This document shows positions 37,973 through 48,448 of a stretch of DNA of 64,000 bases, piece after piece. Made by a program: the position numbers and the translations under genes. The notes under the pieces are model-generated. The model saw only the letters and a program-made list of their open reading frames with translations, made no database searches and was not told the origin of the DNA. The first letter of the stretch is position 1. The number at the start of each line of letters is the position of its first letter. The stretch is from Rikenellaceae bacterium (GTDB taxonomy: Bacteria > Bacteroidota > Bacteroidia > Bacteroidales > Rikenellaceae): NCBI GenBank assembly GCA_015060105.1, contig SUZD01000008.1, forward strand, positions 30,685 through 94,684. The letters run 5' to 3'.

Positions 37973-38850
37973 AGATGTTGTCGCCCGAGTGGCGAGATTA
38001 CGAACTGATTGATAGTGGCGATTTCGAAAAGTTGGAACGATGGAGCAACTATGTAACGGTGCGCCCCGAGCCGCAAGCAATCTGGCATAAAACACTCTCC
38101 GAGGAGGAGTGGGGGAGATTGGCTACGGCTGTATTCCGTCGTGATAGTCGCAATGAGGAGCGTGGCGAGTGGCGCGTAGCACCTAAAATGCCGTCGCGCT
38201 GGCAAGTAGGTTTTGATTATCGCAAAATGCATCTTCGTATGCGTCTTGCGCTGACTTCGTTCAAACATGTCGGTCTGTTTCCCGAGCAAGCCGAGAATTG
38301 GAAGTTTATCTATGACCGTTGCGAAGATATGGTTGCTCGCGGTAAACGACCTCGTGTGCTTAATCTGTTTGCCTATACGGGTGGCGCAACATTGGCGGCT
38401 CGTAGTGCTGGTGCCGATGTTACTCATGTCGATTCCGTAAAGCAGGTTGTTAGTTGGTCGCGCGAAAATATGGAGGCAAGCGGATTGAAAGATGTGCGCT
38501 GGATAGTCGATGATGCGCTGAAATTTGTGCGTCGCGAGGTTAAACGTGGCAATCGCTATGATGGTATTATTCTTGACCCGCCCGCCTATGGTCGAGGTCC
38601 CGAAGGAGAGAAGTGGATTTTGGAAGAGAATCTTTGCGAAATGTTGGAGTGCTGTGCCGCATTGCTCTCGCCGAAGGATTCGTTCTTGGTGCTTAATCTT
38701 TACTCGATGGGATTGTCGGCAATGTTGTCGCGCAGTGTTGTAAATCAAATTTTCGGAAAGCCAGCCCACGAACAATTTGGCGAACTCTATTTCACCGACC
38801 GAGGAGCTAAAAATCTGCCATTAGGCGTATATTATAGATTTGTTCGTTAA
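37960..38850 (+). CDS. Class I SAM-dependent rRNA methyltransferase (RlmI-like)
   Basis: RVLNLFAYTGGATLAARSAGADVTHVDSVKQVVSWSRENMEASGL, ILDPPAYGRGP. Confidence 0.93.
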   Translation: MQGLEMLSPEWRDYELIDSGDFEKLERWSNYVTVRPEPQAIWHKTLSEEEWGRLATAVFRRDSRNEERGEWRVAPKMPSRWQVGFDYRKMHLRMRLALTSFKHVGLFPEQAENWKFIYDRCEDMVARGKRPRVLNLFAYTGGATLAARSAGADVTHVDSVKQVVSWSRENMEASGLKDVRWIVDDALKFVRREVKRGNRYDGIILDPPAYGRGPEGEKWILEENLCEMLECCAALLSPKDSFLVLNLYSMGLSAMLSRSVVNQIFGKPAHEQFGELYFTDRGAKNLPLGVYYRFVR

Positions 38851-38865
38851 TAGACGACGAGTAAT

Positions 38866-38903
38866 AAAAAAGGCTGTTTCCAATTGCGGAAACAGCCTTT
38901 TTT
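38866..38903. terminator. Strong bidirectional terminator
   Basis: AAAAAAGGCTGTTTCC-aattgc-GGAAACAGCCTTTTTT. Confidence 0.9.
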
Positions 38904-38918
38904 GAATAATACGATAGG

Positions 38919-40073
38919 TTAGCAAATCTTGCGCGAGCCATCGCCGATAACTACATCGTACACCTTGGGTGCTTTGTTGTATTTCTCATAGTAGCTCTTC
39001 TTGGCTTCGAGAATGAACTCATCGTAAAGCTCCTCTTTTACGAGGTTGATAGTACAGCCACCGAAGCCACCACCCATCATACGCGAGCCGGTAACACCGC
39101 AACGAGTAGCAACATCAACCAAGAAGTCCAACTCCTCGCAACTTACCTCGTAATCTTTGCTCAAACCGTTGTGAGTCTCATACATCTTCTTACCTACGGT
39201 CTCGTAGTCGCCTGCTTCGAGAGCAGCACATACATCGAGTACGCGAACAACCTCGCCGATTACATATTTAGCACGGTTGTAATCCTCGGGTTTAATCTCG
39301 GCTTTAACCTCCTCGAGCATCTCGAAACTTGCATCACGCAACGACTCAACCTCGGGGTGTTTAGCTTTGATAACCTCGGCAACACGCTCGCAGCTCAAAC
39401 GACGCTCGTTGTAGGGCGAACCAACCAATTCGTGTTTAACGCAGGTGTTCAACAAAACGAGTTTGTAACCTTTGGGGTCGAAGGGGAAGTACTCATACTC
39501 CAAGTTGCGGCAATCGAGGCGGATAAGGCTACCCTCTTTGCCGAATACGCTTGCGAATTGGTCCATAATACCGCAGTTTACACCAACATAGTTGTGCTCG
39601 GTAGCTTGACCAACTTTTGCCAATTCAAATTTGTCGATTTTGCCCTCGCCGAACAGGTCGTTCAAAGCATAAGCAAAGGTACTCTCCAATGCCGCCGACG
39701 ACGACATACCTGCACCGAGGGGCACATCACCTGCAAAAGCGGTGTTGAAACCTTTAACATCTACACCGCGTTTAATCATCTCGCGGCAAACACCGAAGAT
39801 ATATTTAGCCCATGCGGTGCGGGGAGCGTCCTCCTCGTTCAAACCAAACTCAACGTAGTCTTTCTCATCGATAGAGTATGCGCAAACTTTATCTTTGCCG
39901 TTGGGTTTAATCTCGGCCATAATGCCTTTATCAACAGCTCCGGGGAATACAAAACCGTTGTTATAGTCGGTGTGCTCGCCGATGAGGTTGATACGACCGG
40001 GCGAAGCATAAATGTTTCCTGTCGAGCCGTCAAAGTGTTTGATAAAACGACTTCTTACAAATTCGATTTCCAT
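38919..40073 (-). CDS. galK: Galactokinase
   Basis: ASPGRINLIGEHTDYNNGFVFPGAVDKGI, PLGAGMSSSAALE, CGIMDQFASVFG, RMMGGGFGGCTINLV. Confidence 0.98.
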   Translation of the reverse strand: MEIEFVRSRFIKHFDGSTGNIYASPGRINLIGEHTDYNNGFVFPGAVDKGIMAEIKPNGKDKVCAYSIDEKDYVEFGLNEEDAPRTAWAKYIFGVCREMIKRGVDVKGFNTAFAGDVPLGAGMSSSAALESTFAYALNDLFGEGKIDKFELAKVGQATEHNYVGVNCGIMDQFASVFGKEGSLIRLDCRNLEYEYFPFDPKGYKLVLLNTCVKHELVGSPYNERRLSCERVAEVIKAKHPEVESLRDASFEMLEEVKAEIKPEDYNRAKYVIGEVVRVLDVCAALEAGDYETVGKKMYETHNGLSKDYEVSCEELDFLVDVATRCGVTGSRMMGGGFGGCTINLVKEELYDEFILEAKKSYYEKYNKAPKVYDVVIGDGSRKIC

Positions 40074-40102
40074 AATGATTATAGTTTATTTATTGAAAAT
40101 TA

Positions 40103-41380
40103 TTACTCTTTGATTGCTTTGGGTTTCGAGCCAACGAGCGCGTAGAACAACAAGTATGCTGCACAGAACAGAACAACCCAGTAGCTGGTCATATAGTCAG
40201 TCATCTCGGCAACTTGTGCTTGGATAGCCAACATAACGGCGCAACCGCAAACCATTGTCATAAAGATACCCGATGCAACAGCTGTGTATTTGCCAAGACC
40301 CTCAACGGCCATATTGAAGATACCGCCCCACATAACCGAGGTGCAAAGACCAACCAAGAGGAATGCGAAGATGCCGATGGGGACCTCTGCCCAGATGAGC
40401 GACAAGTTAGCCCAGTCGATACCGGGAACGCTAACCTTAACATCGGTAGGAGCAAACATACCAAATGCAACCAAGATAAGAGTCAGCATTGAAACGGTGG
40501 TAATCATTGTGCGGCTCGATACTTTATTACCGATACTTGCACCAACCAAACGGCCGATAAGCATCATCAACCAATATACAGCAACGATAAGACCTGCGGT
40601 AGCAGCCGAAATCTCCAATGCGGGAGTATTTACAAGATACATATTAACATAAGTAGGAACGCCTACCTCGATACCCATATAAAGAAAGATTGCGAGAATA
40701 CCGAGAGTGAAGTGGCGATACTTCAATGCACCTTTGATAAGGCTTACTTGTACGGGAGCTTGCTCGGGTTCGTTGATTTTTGTGAAAAGAATTACGAAGA
40801 ATGCAATAACGAAGATTGCGAGAGCAATCATCAAAGCAGGAGTTGCATCAGCAATTTTGGTCTCTTTGGTAATCTCGCCGATAAGTGCACCCATAATGAT
40901 ATACACAGCAACAGCAGCCGAAGAGTTGAACACACCACCCAATTGGATAAGTTGGTTACCTGTGTTACCACCGCCACCGAGCAGGTTAAGCATCGGGTTT
41001 ACAACGCAGTTGAGAATACACATACAGAAACCAGAGATGAATGCACCAATTAGATAAACCGTAAATACAAGTCCGAGATTCTCGTTATCCAACAAACCGC
41101 TAACCCATTGAACGAGGATACCTGCGATACCGATTACAAGGCCGATAAGAGCTGTTTTCTTGTAACCAAACTTGGCAATCAGCATACCTGCGGGGATACC
41201 CATAATGAGGTAAGCGATAAAGTTTCCATAGTTACCGATTTGTGCAAGGACTTCGGGAATGTCACCTTGCGCTTTGATGATGTTTGCCATCGGCGAGCAG
41301 AGGTTTGTCACGAAGGCAATCATTGCGAAGAGCGCCATCATAACGACGATTGCTCCCCATTGTTTCTTCTGATTACTCAT
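40103..41380 (-). CDS. MFS sugar transporter (glucose/galactose or fucose permease type)
   Basis: About 12 TMs; located between galK and galM; MGIPAGMLIAKFGYKKTALIGLVIG. Confidence 0.9.
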   Translation of the reverse strand: MSNQKKQWGAIVVMMALFAMIAFVTNLCSPMANIIKAQGDIPEVLAQIGNYGNFIAYLIMGIPAGMLIAKFGYKKTALIGLVIGIAGILVQWVSGLLDNENLGLVFTVYLIGAFISGFCMCILNCVVNPMLNLLGGGGNTGNQLIQLGGVFNSSAAVAVYIIMGALIGEITKETKIADATPALMIALAIFVIAFFVILFTKINEPEQAPVQVSLIKGALKYRHFTLGILAIFLYMGIEVGVPTYVNMYLVNTPALEISAATAGLIVAVYWLMMLIGRLVGASIGNKVSSRTMITTVSMLTLILVAFGMFAPTDVKVSVPGIDWANLSLIWAEVPIGIFAFLLVGLCTSVMWGGIFNMAVEGLGKYTAVASGIFMTMVCGCAVMLAIQAQVAEMTDYMTSYWVVLFCAAYLLFYALVGSKPKAIKE

Positions 41381-41428
41381 AATTGTAATACTTTTAGGTT
41401 TTAGTTTTTGTTATAGTTTGATTAAAGT

Positions 41429-42511
41429 TTATTTTTCGATGCCGAATTTATAGATTGTAGTTTGTCTGTAAGTCTCGTCGGGACTCAGAACTACGCTCGG
41501 GAAGTGTGCACGGTTGGGAGAGTCGGGGAAGTGTTGTGCCTCGAAACAGATTGCGCTACGACGGGGAAATGTTGCTCCGTGTGCGCCTGCAAAACCGCTA
41601 TGCCAATTCGATGTATATACTTGTACGCCTGGCTCGGTGGTATAAACCTCCATTGTGCGACCGCTTACGGGCTCGGTCACTTTGGCTGCAAAGCTCAATT
41701 CGCCAACCTCTTTCTTGTTGAGAACAAAGCAGTGGTCGTAGCCTGCACCATGGGCAATTTGCTCCTCGTCGGCGTCAATACGAGCACCAACCTCTTGCGG
41801 AGTAGTGAAATCAAAAGCAGTATCTTTAACAGATGCGATGCAACCATAGGGTACCGAAGTGTCATCAATGGGAACATAAAAATCGGCATTGATTTGACAG
41901 ATGAGATTGTCGATGGTTGCGGTAGGGGTGGCAATGCCCGATAGCGAGAAGAAACCGTGACTTGTGAGATTCACAATAGTCTTTTTGTCGGTTGTCGCTG
42001 TATAGTCAATAGCAAGTGCATTATCCTCGCTCAATGTGTAAACAACGGTAACATCGAGGTTGCCGGGGAAGCCCTCCTCCATGTCGGCCGACAAATAGTG
42101 CAATTTCAAAGTGCAGTTGTCGATTTGCTCGGCGTCCCAAACTCTTGCGTGAAAGCCTGTGGGGCCTCCGTGAAGGTGGTTAGGGCCATTGTTGATTGCG
42201 AGATTATACTCCTTGCCGTCGATGGTAAATTTACCCTTGCAGATACGATTTCCATATCGTCCGACAAGCGTACTGAGGAATGGCTCTGGACTATTGAGCA
42301 GATTGTCGATACTGTCGTGTCCTTGAATTACATTGGCGTAATTGCCATTTTTGTCGGGAACCATAATGCTACAAATCGCTCCACCATAGTTTGTGATAGC
42401 TACCTCGCAACCTGCGTTATTTTTCAGAATGAATAGTTCTGTTTGTTTGCCGTTGATAGTTTTTTTGAAGTCTGCGACATTCAATTTCGAAAGGTTGTCT
42501 GTACAATTCAT
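41429..42511 (-). CDS. galM: Aldose 1-epimerase
   Basis: VAITNYGGAICSIMVPDKNG, GPNHLHGGPTGFHARVW, YDHCFVLNK, PGVQVYTSNWHSGF, ICFEAQHFPDSPNRAHFPSVVL. Confidence 0.97.
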   Translation of the reverse strand: MNCTDNLSKLNVADFKKTINGKQTELFILKNNAGCEVAITNYGGAICSIMVPDKNGNYANVIQGHDSIDNLLNSPEPFLSTLVGRYGNRICKGKFTIDGKEYNLAINNGPNHLHGGPTGFHARVWDAEQIDNCTLKLHYLSADMEEGFPGNLDVTVVYTLSEDNALAIDYTATTDKKTIVNLTSHGFFSLSGIATPTATIDNLICQINADFYVPIDDTSVPYGCIASVKDTAFDFTTPQEVGARIDADEEQIAHGAGYDHCFVLNKKEVGELSFAAKVTEPVSGRTMEVYTTEPGVQVYTSNWHSGFAGAHGATFPRRSAICFEAQHFPDSPNRAHFPSVVLSPDETYRQTTIYKFGIEK

Positions 42512-42651
42512 ATTTGCGTAGAGTTAAATCGCCATTTCTTTGCAAATTAAATAAAAAATCGTTTGACAACAAAGCAAAACGAGATAAAATTTAACTCCCA
42601 AAGCGGTATTATGCAACAAATATGAATTGAAAACAAAGGATTAAGCAGATG

Positions 42652-43809
42652 TTATTTGATGCGTATCTGCCACATCTTGCCATCTATTTCGGTGAATGCC
42701 AGCCTTTTTTTGCCACCTTCGCCTACTCCTAATGCTTTTGCTATATCCGATGAAGATAGACGAAAATCTCGTTTTAGAATATCAATACTTTTGACTTTGG
42801 CGGCTTTCAGTTCGCGTCGCAACTCTTTGGGCGAATAAGGCTCTATCGCCTCTAATTCAAAACAACGACAAAGTGTGTTCTCAATCGCACTTTCGGAAAA
42901 AGCATATCCCGTTGGCGAGGCTACGAAATCAACTTTGTCTGCCAAATAATCGCACGCCAATCCAATTTTACGCAAGGTAACATCGCTCAAAACAAGGTAT
43001 TTATACTGTTCGGGGTGGAACTCTCCGTGACGAACTAACCCTTTGGATATAATGCGCTTGCTATCAACCCCCGCTATTGTGGCTCGAAATTCATCACAGC
43101 AAACGCTTTTGCCGAACTCGACAACCAACTCTTTGCACTCGCCACCATCCGAAATCGCCTCAATGTGACAAGGCGAGAACAAACGAATAGCCTCAGCGGT
43201 ATCGAACATTGGAGATAGTTTCAGTACGATGCGGTCAGATAATCGCTCCAAATCATTTCTGATGGCGAGAATGTTTGGCGAACACTCCTCCAACAAAACC
43301 AATTTGCGACCATCAGCCGAGCGGCGATCCGGGTCTGCATAAATCAAATCGACTTTCTCGTTGAGCTGCGCGAGGTACTCCGCAGAGTCAGCGCAAACGA
43401 CCTCGATATTGTCTGCCCCCAAACGCCTGAAATTCTCTATGGCAAGTTGTGCCAAAACGGGATTGCGCTCGATTGTTATCACTCGTTTGAAACGTTTGGA
43501 TAGGTAGTACGAATCAACGCCCAATCCGCAGGTTAAATCAATAGCGATGTCGCCCGAATGGCTTTTAGTTGCAGCAACTCGTTCGCTGCTCGATTGCTCA
43601 AAAGCGAGGCTGGGAAGAATACAGCGTGCGTTATAGTAATCGGGTAGTTTTGTACGAGCTCGATTGAGATATTTTATTTGTGTGGCAATGAGTGCACGGT
43701 ATGGCGACTGCAATCGCAAAGCCACATCGGTTGCCGATAGGTTGATATTCTCTTCGATAAGCGCACTGATTGCAGGGTCGCAAAGTATGTCTAACTCTTG
43801 TTGTGTCAT
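42652..43809 (-). CDS. Class I SAM-dependent methyltransferase with THUMP-like C-terminal domain
   Basis: Start MTQQEL at 43809 with ATGA overlap to comEC; AIDLTCGLGVDSYYLSKRFKRVITIERNP, VDLIYADPDRRSADGRK. Confidence 0.9.
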   Translation of the reverse strand: MTQQELDILCDPAISALIEENINLSATDVALRLQSPYRALIATQIKYLNRARTKLPDYYNARCILPSLAFEQSSSERVAATKSHSGDIAIDLTCGLGVDSYYLSKRFKRVITIERNPVLAQLAIENFRRLGADNIEVVCADSAEYLAQLNEKVDLIYADPDRRSADGRKLVLLEECSPNILAIRNDLERLSDRIVLKLSPMFDTAEAIRLFSPCHIEAISDGGECKELVVEFGKSVCCDEFRATIAGVDSKRIISKGLVRHGEFHPEQYKYLVLSDVTLRKIGLACDYLADKVDFVASPTGYAFSESAIENTLCRCFELEAIEPYSPKELRRELKAAKVKSIDILKRDFRLSSSDIAKALGVGEGGKKRLAFTEIDGKMWQIRIK

Positions 43810-45272
43810 TCGAAAACAATGGGTTGTGTCCGCCTTGTTGCGAAGTATCTCAATCCGAAACAAAGGGCGAGGTAAACGATATATATGATGATTACGGAAA
43901 TAGCCGATGGGGTCCACTCCAATGCGCTAAACGATAGGTCGGCCGTTGAGCCTATAATCTGATTTTGCCATTCAAGGCTTCGCTGCATAATGAAGCGCAC
44001 AACAGGAGTCATTAAATCAAACGGCATCATACACCAAACGAGTCCTGTGATTATACTTATGTGTGCCAAAATTACGATTGCGGGGCTTAACAGAATACCT
44101 ATAATCGAAATACTACCGAAGGTGTAAGCAATCAGAGGCATTACAGCAATCGAGGCGCACAGCGAAACAATCAGCATTGACCAAATGCCATTCAGAATAC
44201 GACTCTCGCTTCTAATCCCATTGAATAGAGGCTGATATGTAAAAGTAATACCGAGTACCGCGATGTATGATAGTTGGAAACTGATGTCGAACAGATATAT
44301 AGGGTCAAAAGCAAGCATCAGAAATGCCGCTCCGCAAATGGCGTTTAGGGAGTTGTTGGTTACCGACAGTGCAAAACCGAGTTGCATCAACGAGAACATT
44401 ATGGCGGCTCGTATGACCGATGGTGAAAGTCCGCTAACAAATGCAAATGCCCATATCAGAATTATAGCTGCAATATTCTTTGCAATATGACCGTAGCGCA
44501 CCATTGGTAGCAATAGCAGAAGCGCATTTATGAGGATAAACACAATGCCTACATGCAGACCCGACACTGCCAATATATGAGAAGACCCCGTATCGGCATA
44601 ATCCTGACGTAGGTCTTGGGTGATGTTTCCGCGATAACCGAGTATCATTGCTTCGGCTATAACTTCTTCATTGGGAGTTAGATTCAATCGTTGTATTCTC
44701 TCAACCGCGGCTTGCTGTATTCTTTGAGCCCGATAACGAAGCGTAGTACGATGTCCAATTGGCTGAATATCCGAAAGAGTAGCATACCCCTCGAAGCCAC
44801 GCACCTCCAAAAGTCTTGCGTAACTCTCGTGCGTGATGGGTTTGATTGTGAATTTGCACTTCAAACGAGTGCCCACGGGGTAGGGCTTATCGGACGAGTA
44901 GGTGACTTTTAGTTTTCGATTACTTCTGTTACCCTCCCAATCAACAATATCGGCATCACATTGCCAAGCACCCCACGTGGTTGCTTTACTTGTGCCGGAA
45001 ATCTCGACTGTACCCGCGATTGGAGTCTGTTGTGGAGGAGTGGGAAAAGTGTGCCGCAGTTGAAGATTAGCTCCACCGAACGAGGCGACCGAAAGAAGTA
45101 GGAAAAGCCAACGTAAACGGCTCTGTAAGACGCCTAACAAAAGCAAACTACAACCGATAACAACCCACACGAATAAAGAGAGCTCGACAAAGTGAGCCAC
45201 AATGATACCGCAGGCGAACATCGTGGCGATGATGGCCATAGGTGCATGGGGTATTGAAACTCGTTGTTTCAT
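43806..45272 (-). CDS. comEC: ComEC/Rec2 family competence channel protein, short form
   Basis: GSSHILAVSGLHVGIVFILINALLLLLP, FAFVSGLSPSVIRAAIMFSLMQLG, FDISFQLSYIAVLGI; ends after the channel domain. Confidence 0.93.
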   Translation of the reverse strand: MKQRVSIPHAPMAIIATMFACGIIVAHFVELSLFVWVVIGCSLLLLGVLQSRLRWLFLLLSVASFGGANLQLRHTFPTPPQQTPIAGTVEISGTSKATTWGAWQCDADIVDWEGNRSNRKLKVTYSSDKPYPVGTRLKCKFTIKPITHESYARLLEVRGFEGYATLSDIQPIGHRTTLRYRAQRIQQAAVERIQRLNLTPNEEVIAEAMILGYRGNITQDLRQDYADTGSSHILAVSGLHVGIVFILINALLLLLPMVRYGHIAKNIAAIILIWAFAFVSGLSPSVIRAAIMFSLMQLGFALSVTNNSLNAICGAAFLMLAFDPIYLFDISFQLSYIAVLGITFTYQPLFNGIRSESRILNGIWSMLIVSLCASIAVMPLIAYTFGSISIIGILLSPAIVILAHISIITGLVWCMMPFDLMTPVVRFIMQRSLEWQNQIIGSTADLSFSALEWTPSAISVIIIYIVYLALCFGLRYFATRRTQPIVFE

Positions 45273-45278
45273 CGCAGA

Positions 45279-46814
45279 TTAGCGGCCCCACGAGTCGCGG
45301 TCGAGTGAACGGAAGGTGATTGCTTCGGCGATATGTGCTGTCTCGATTTCGGCTTTACCCTCCAAGTCGGCAATAGTGCGCGCAACCTTTATGATGCGGT
45401 CATAGGCGCGGGTTGAAAGGTTGAGTTTCTCAATAGCACGATTGAGAAGTGAAGAAACTTCGGGCGAAAGCGGACAAAACCTGCGAATCATTGCCGAGTT
45501 CATCATAGCGTTGGTATGAACTCCTTCGCACTCCGCAAATCGCTCATTTTGAATTTTACGCGCAGCAATTACTCTTTCGCGTATAGCCTGACTTGTTTCT
45601 CCTGCGCGTCGAGAGTTCAACTCCTCGATAGGAACGGGCACAACTTCGATATGCAAGTCGATACGGTCCAAGAGAGGACCCGAAATGCGATTGAAATAGT
45701 TGTGTACAGCATATCGGCTACAAGTACACTCGCGTGTGGGGTGGTTGTAGTATCCGCACGGGCAAGGGTTCATCGAGGCGATGAGCATGAAATTTGCAGG
45801 GTACTCAATGGTATATTTTGCGCGACTGATAGTAATCTTTTTATCCTCCATCGGCTGACGCAAAACCTCCAAAGCAGAACGACCAAATTCGGGTAACTCA
45901 TCGGCAAACAGAATACCGTTGTGAGCCAACGAAACCTCGCCGGGCTGTGGGTTAGAGCCACCACCAATCAGAGCAACTTGTGAAGCTGTGTGGTGTGGCG
46001 AACGGAACGGACGTTGCGTAATTAGTCCTTTGTGCGCTCCGATTTTGCCGGCAACGGAGTGTATCTTGGTTGTTTCGAGAGCCTCGTCAAGCGTCATAGG
46101 TGGCATAATGGTCGGCATACGACGAGCCAACATCGTTTTACCCGAACCTGGCGCACCAATCATAATAACGTTGTGTCCACCTGCTGCCGCAATCTCCAAA
46201 GCCCGCTTAACATTCTCTTGCCCTTTGACATCGCAGAAATCTTCGGCAAAAGGCGAGGATTGATTTTGCTCCTCCTCGGAAATGGGAGTTGTGGGCGTCA
46301 TCGCTTTGCGACCACACAACATATCGGCAACCTCTTTGAGAGAGTCTGCGCCGATAACGTCCAGACCTTCGACCACTGCCGCTTCGAGAGCATTGTCAGC
46401 GGGAACGATTATACCCCGAAAGCCTTGCTCTTTGGCCATTACTGCAATGGGTAAAACACCCCTTACGGCGCGTAAAGTGCCGTCCAACGACAACTCGCCA
46501 ATAATGATATATTTGTCAATTAAATCGGCTGAGATTTGTTCGGTGGCCGCCAATATGCCTACTGCAATCGGAAGGTCAAACGAAGCACCCTCTTTACGAA
46601 CATCGGCAGGCGCAAGATTGACTACCAAACGTTTGCCGGGCATTTTGAAATCACTATTCTCGAATGCGGAACGGATACGGTCTTGGCTCTCTTTTACCGA
46701 ACTATCGGGCAGACCAACCAAAAACATACCGATTCCTCGGCTGAGGTTTACTTCGACATTGACTGTAATGGCACTTACACCGATTACGCTTGCAGTATGG
46801 GCTTTGACAAACAT
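45279..46814 (-). CDS. comM: YifB/ComM family Mg chelatase-like AAA ATPase
   Basis: N-terminal VNVEVNLSRGIGMFLVGLPDSSVKESQDRIRSA, Walker A MIGAPGSGKTMLARRMPTIMPPM, CPCGYYNHPTRECTCS. Confidence 0.96.
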   Translation of the reverse strand: MFVKAHTASVIGVSAITVNVEVNLSRGIGMFLVGLPDSSVKESQDRIRSAFENSDFKMPGKRLVVNLAPADVRKEGASFDLPIAVGILAATEQISADLIDKYIIIGELSLDGTLRAVRGVLPIAVMAKEQGFRGIIVPADNALEAAVVEGLDVIGADSLKEVADMLCGRKAMTPTTPISEEEQNQSSPFAEDFCDVKGQENVKRALEIAAAGGHNVIMIGAPGSGKTMLARRMPTIMPPMTLDEALETTKIHSVAGKIGAHKGLITQRPFRSPHHTASQVALIGGGSNPQPGEVSLAHNGILFADELPEFGRSALEVLRQPMEDKKITISRAKYTIEYPANFMLIASMNPCPCGYYNHPTRECTCSRYAVHNYFNRISGPLLDRIDLHIEVVPVPIEELNSRRAGETSQAIRERVIAARKIQNERFAECEGVHTNAMMNSAMIRRFCPLSPEVSSLLNRAIEKLNLSTRAYDRIIKVARTIADLEGKAEIETAHIAEAITFRSLDRDSWGR

Positions 46815-46827
46815 TGTCTAATTGCTG

Positions 46828-48324
46828 TTAAAATGGAGAGTAATCGTCGCTATATTTTTCGTCAAAACTTGCCGATGGCAATCCATTGATAGCCGAGCTA
46901 TCCATCTCACCCTCGTAGGGAGTGTTGTCGTCGTAGTCGGTAAACTTGGCTTGCTCCTTACGGAAACGCAATTTTACGGTCTCTACCGAGCCGTTACGGT
47001 GCTTGGCGATGATGAACTCGGTCAAGCCCGGAGTAATGGGGGTATTATTCTCGTCGGCTGTTAGTCCGAAATACTCGGGACGGTGGATAAATGCAACGAT
47101 ATCGGCATCTTGCTCGATAGCACCCGACTCTCGAAGGTGTGAAAGTTGTGGGCGTTTGTTACCACCTGCAACTTCGGCAGCACGGTTCAACTGCGACAGC
47201 GCGATAATCGGAATGTTGGTCTCTTTGGCAATGGCTTTGAGCGTACGCGAAATGGTTGATACCTCTTGCTCGCGATTGCCTTTCAACTCTTTGGGGCCTG
47301 TCATAAGTTGGAGGTAGTCGATGATAATCAGTTTGATATCGTCGTGTGCCTTCAATCGTCGAACCTTCGAGTTAAGTTCATATACCGACATCGCAGGGGT
47401 GTCGTCGATGAATAGGGGAGCGTTTGCCAACGGCTTAATAGACTCCTCCAAATGTTTCCACTCTTTGGGTGTAAGATTTCCGCTACGAATCTTTTGAGAA
47501 TCGAGTCCGCTCTCGGCAACAATAAGACGCATCATCAACTGCACTGCGCTCATCTCCAAAGAGAAGAAAGCAACAGGAATATTGAGGTCAACGGCCATAT
47601 TGCGAGCCATAGTAAGTGTAAAGGCGGTCTTACCCATCGAAGGACGCGCTGCGATGATAATCATATCCGATGGTTGCCAACCAAGCGTTACGCGGTCGAT
47701 ATTGGTGAATCCCGAAGGAACGCCATTGAAGCTACCTTCGTTTTGTGCGGCCTCTTCGATGGTGTCCATAGCCTTGCGAACAATATCTTTGGCGCTTTGA
47801 ATAGAGCGTTTGATGTGGCCCTCCGACACCTTGAAAATCTCGCCTTCGGCAAAGTCAATCAGGTCGGTTACATCTCGACTCTCGTCATAGGATTGGCGTT
47901 GAATCTCGGTCGAAACACGAATCAACTCGCGTTGAATGTATTTTTGAGCGATGATACGCGCGTGAAACTCGACGTGCGCCGCCGAACCAACCTTCTGGGT
48001 AAGTGATGCAAGGAACGATGCACCTCCCACTTTTGTCAGATTTTTCTCGCGTTTGAGACGCTCGGTTACGGTGTACAAATCGACGGGTTCAAGGTCGTGC
48101 GAAACACCAAGTACTGCCTCGTAAATGATACGGTGTGTGTCTTTGTAGAAAGCGTCGGGAGAGAGGATATCTTGTACCTCGATGATACTGTCCTTTTCGA
48201 GCATGAGTGCTCCGAGTACAGCCTCTTCGAGTTCGACAGCTTGTGGTGGCAGTGTGCCTGCATTATCTACAAGAGCCTCATATTTTTCGCGGTTTCTGGC
48301 GTATGGTGTATTTGATTTTGCCAT
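46828..48324 (-). CDS. dnaB: Replicative DNA helicase DnaB
   Basis: PPQAVELEEAVLGALMLEKDS, IIAARPSMGKTAFTLTMARN, IIIDYLQLMTG; no intein. Confidence 0.97.
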   Translation of the reverse strand: MAKSNTPYARNREKYEALVDNAGTLPPQAVELEEAVLGALMLEKDSIIEVQDILSPDAFYKDTHRIIYEAVLGVSHDLEPVDLYTVTERLKREKNLTKVGGASFLASLTQKVGSAAHVEFHARIIAQKYIQRELIRVSTEIQRQSYDESRDVTDLIDFAEGEIFKVSEGHIKRSIQSAKDIVRKAMDTIEEAAQNEGSFNGVPSGFTNIDRVTLGWQPSDMIIIAARPSMGKTAFTLTMARNMAVDLNIPVAFFSLEMSAVQLMMRLIVAESGLDSQKIRSGNLTPKEWKHLEESIKPLANAPLFIDDTPAMSVYELNSKVRRLKAHDDIKLIIIDYLQLMTGPKELKGNREQEVSTISRTLKAIAKETNIPIIALSQLNRAAEVAGGNKRPQLSHLRESGAIEQDADIVAFIHRPEYFGLTADENNTPITPGLTEFIIAKHRNGSVETVKLRFRKEQAKFTDYDDNTPYEGEMDSSAINGLPSASFDEKYSDDYSPF

Positions 48325-48448
48325 TGCTTTGGGATTTTACAAGTGAAAAACAAGGTAAAATTATGAATTTTCCTCGGGCTGGCGAAATATTGTCCGCTCT
48401 TTTTGTTGTCATACTTTTCGACACTCCTTCGCAAAAGTGTTGAAAACT

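Noticed and set aside
39171-40145. 324 aa plus-strand ORF antisense to galK
   Set aside because: Shadow ORF; galK motifs on the minus strand are complete.
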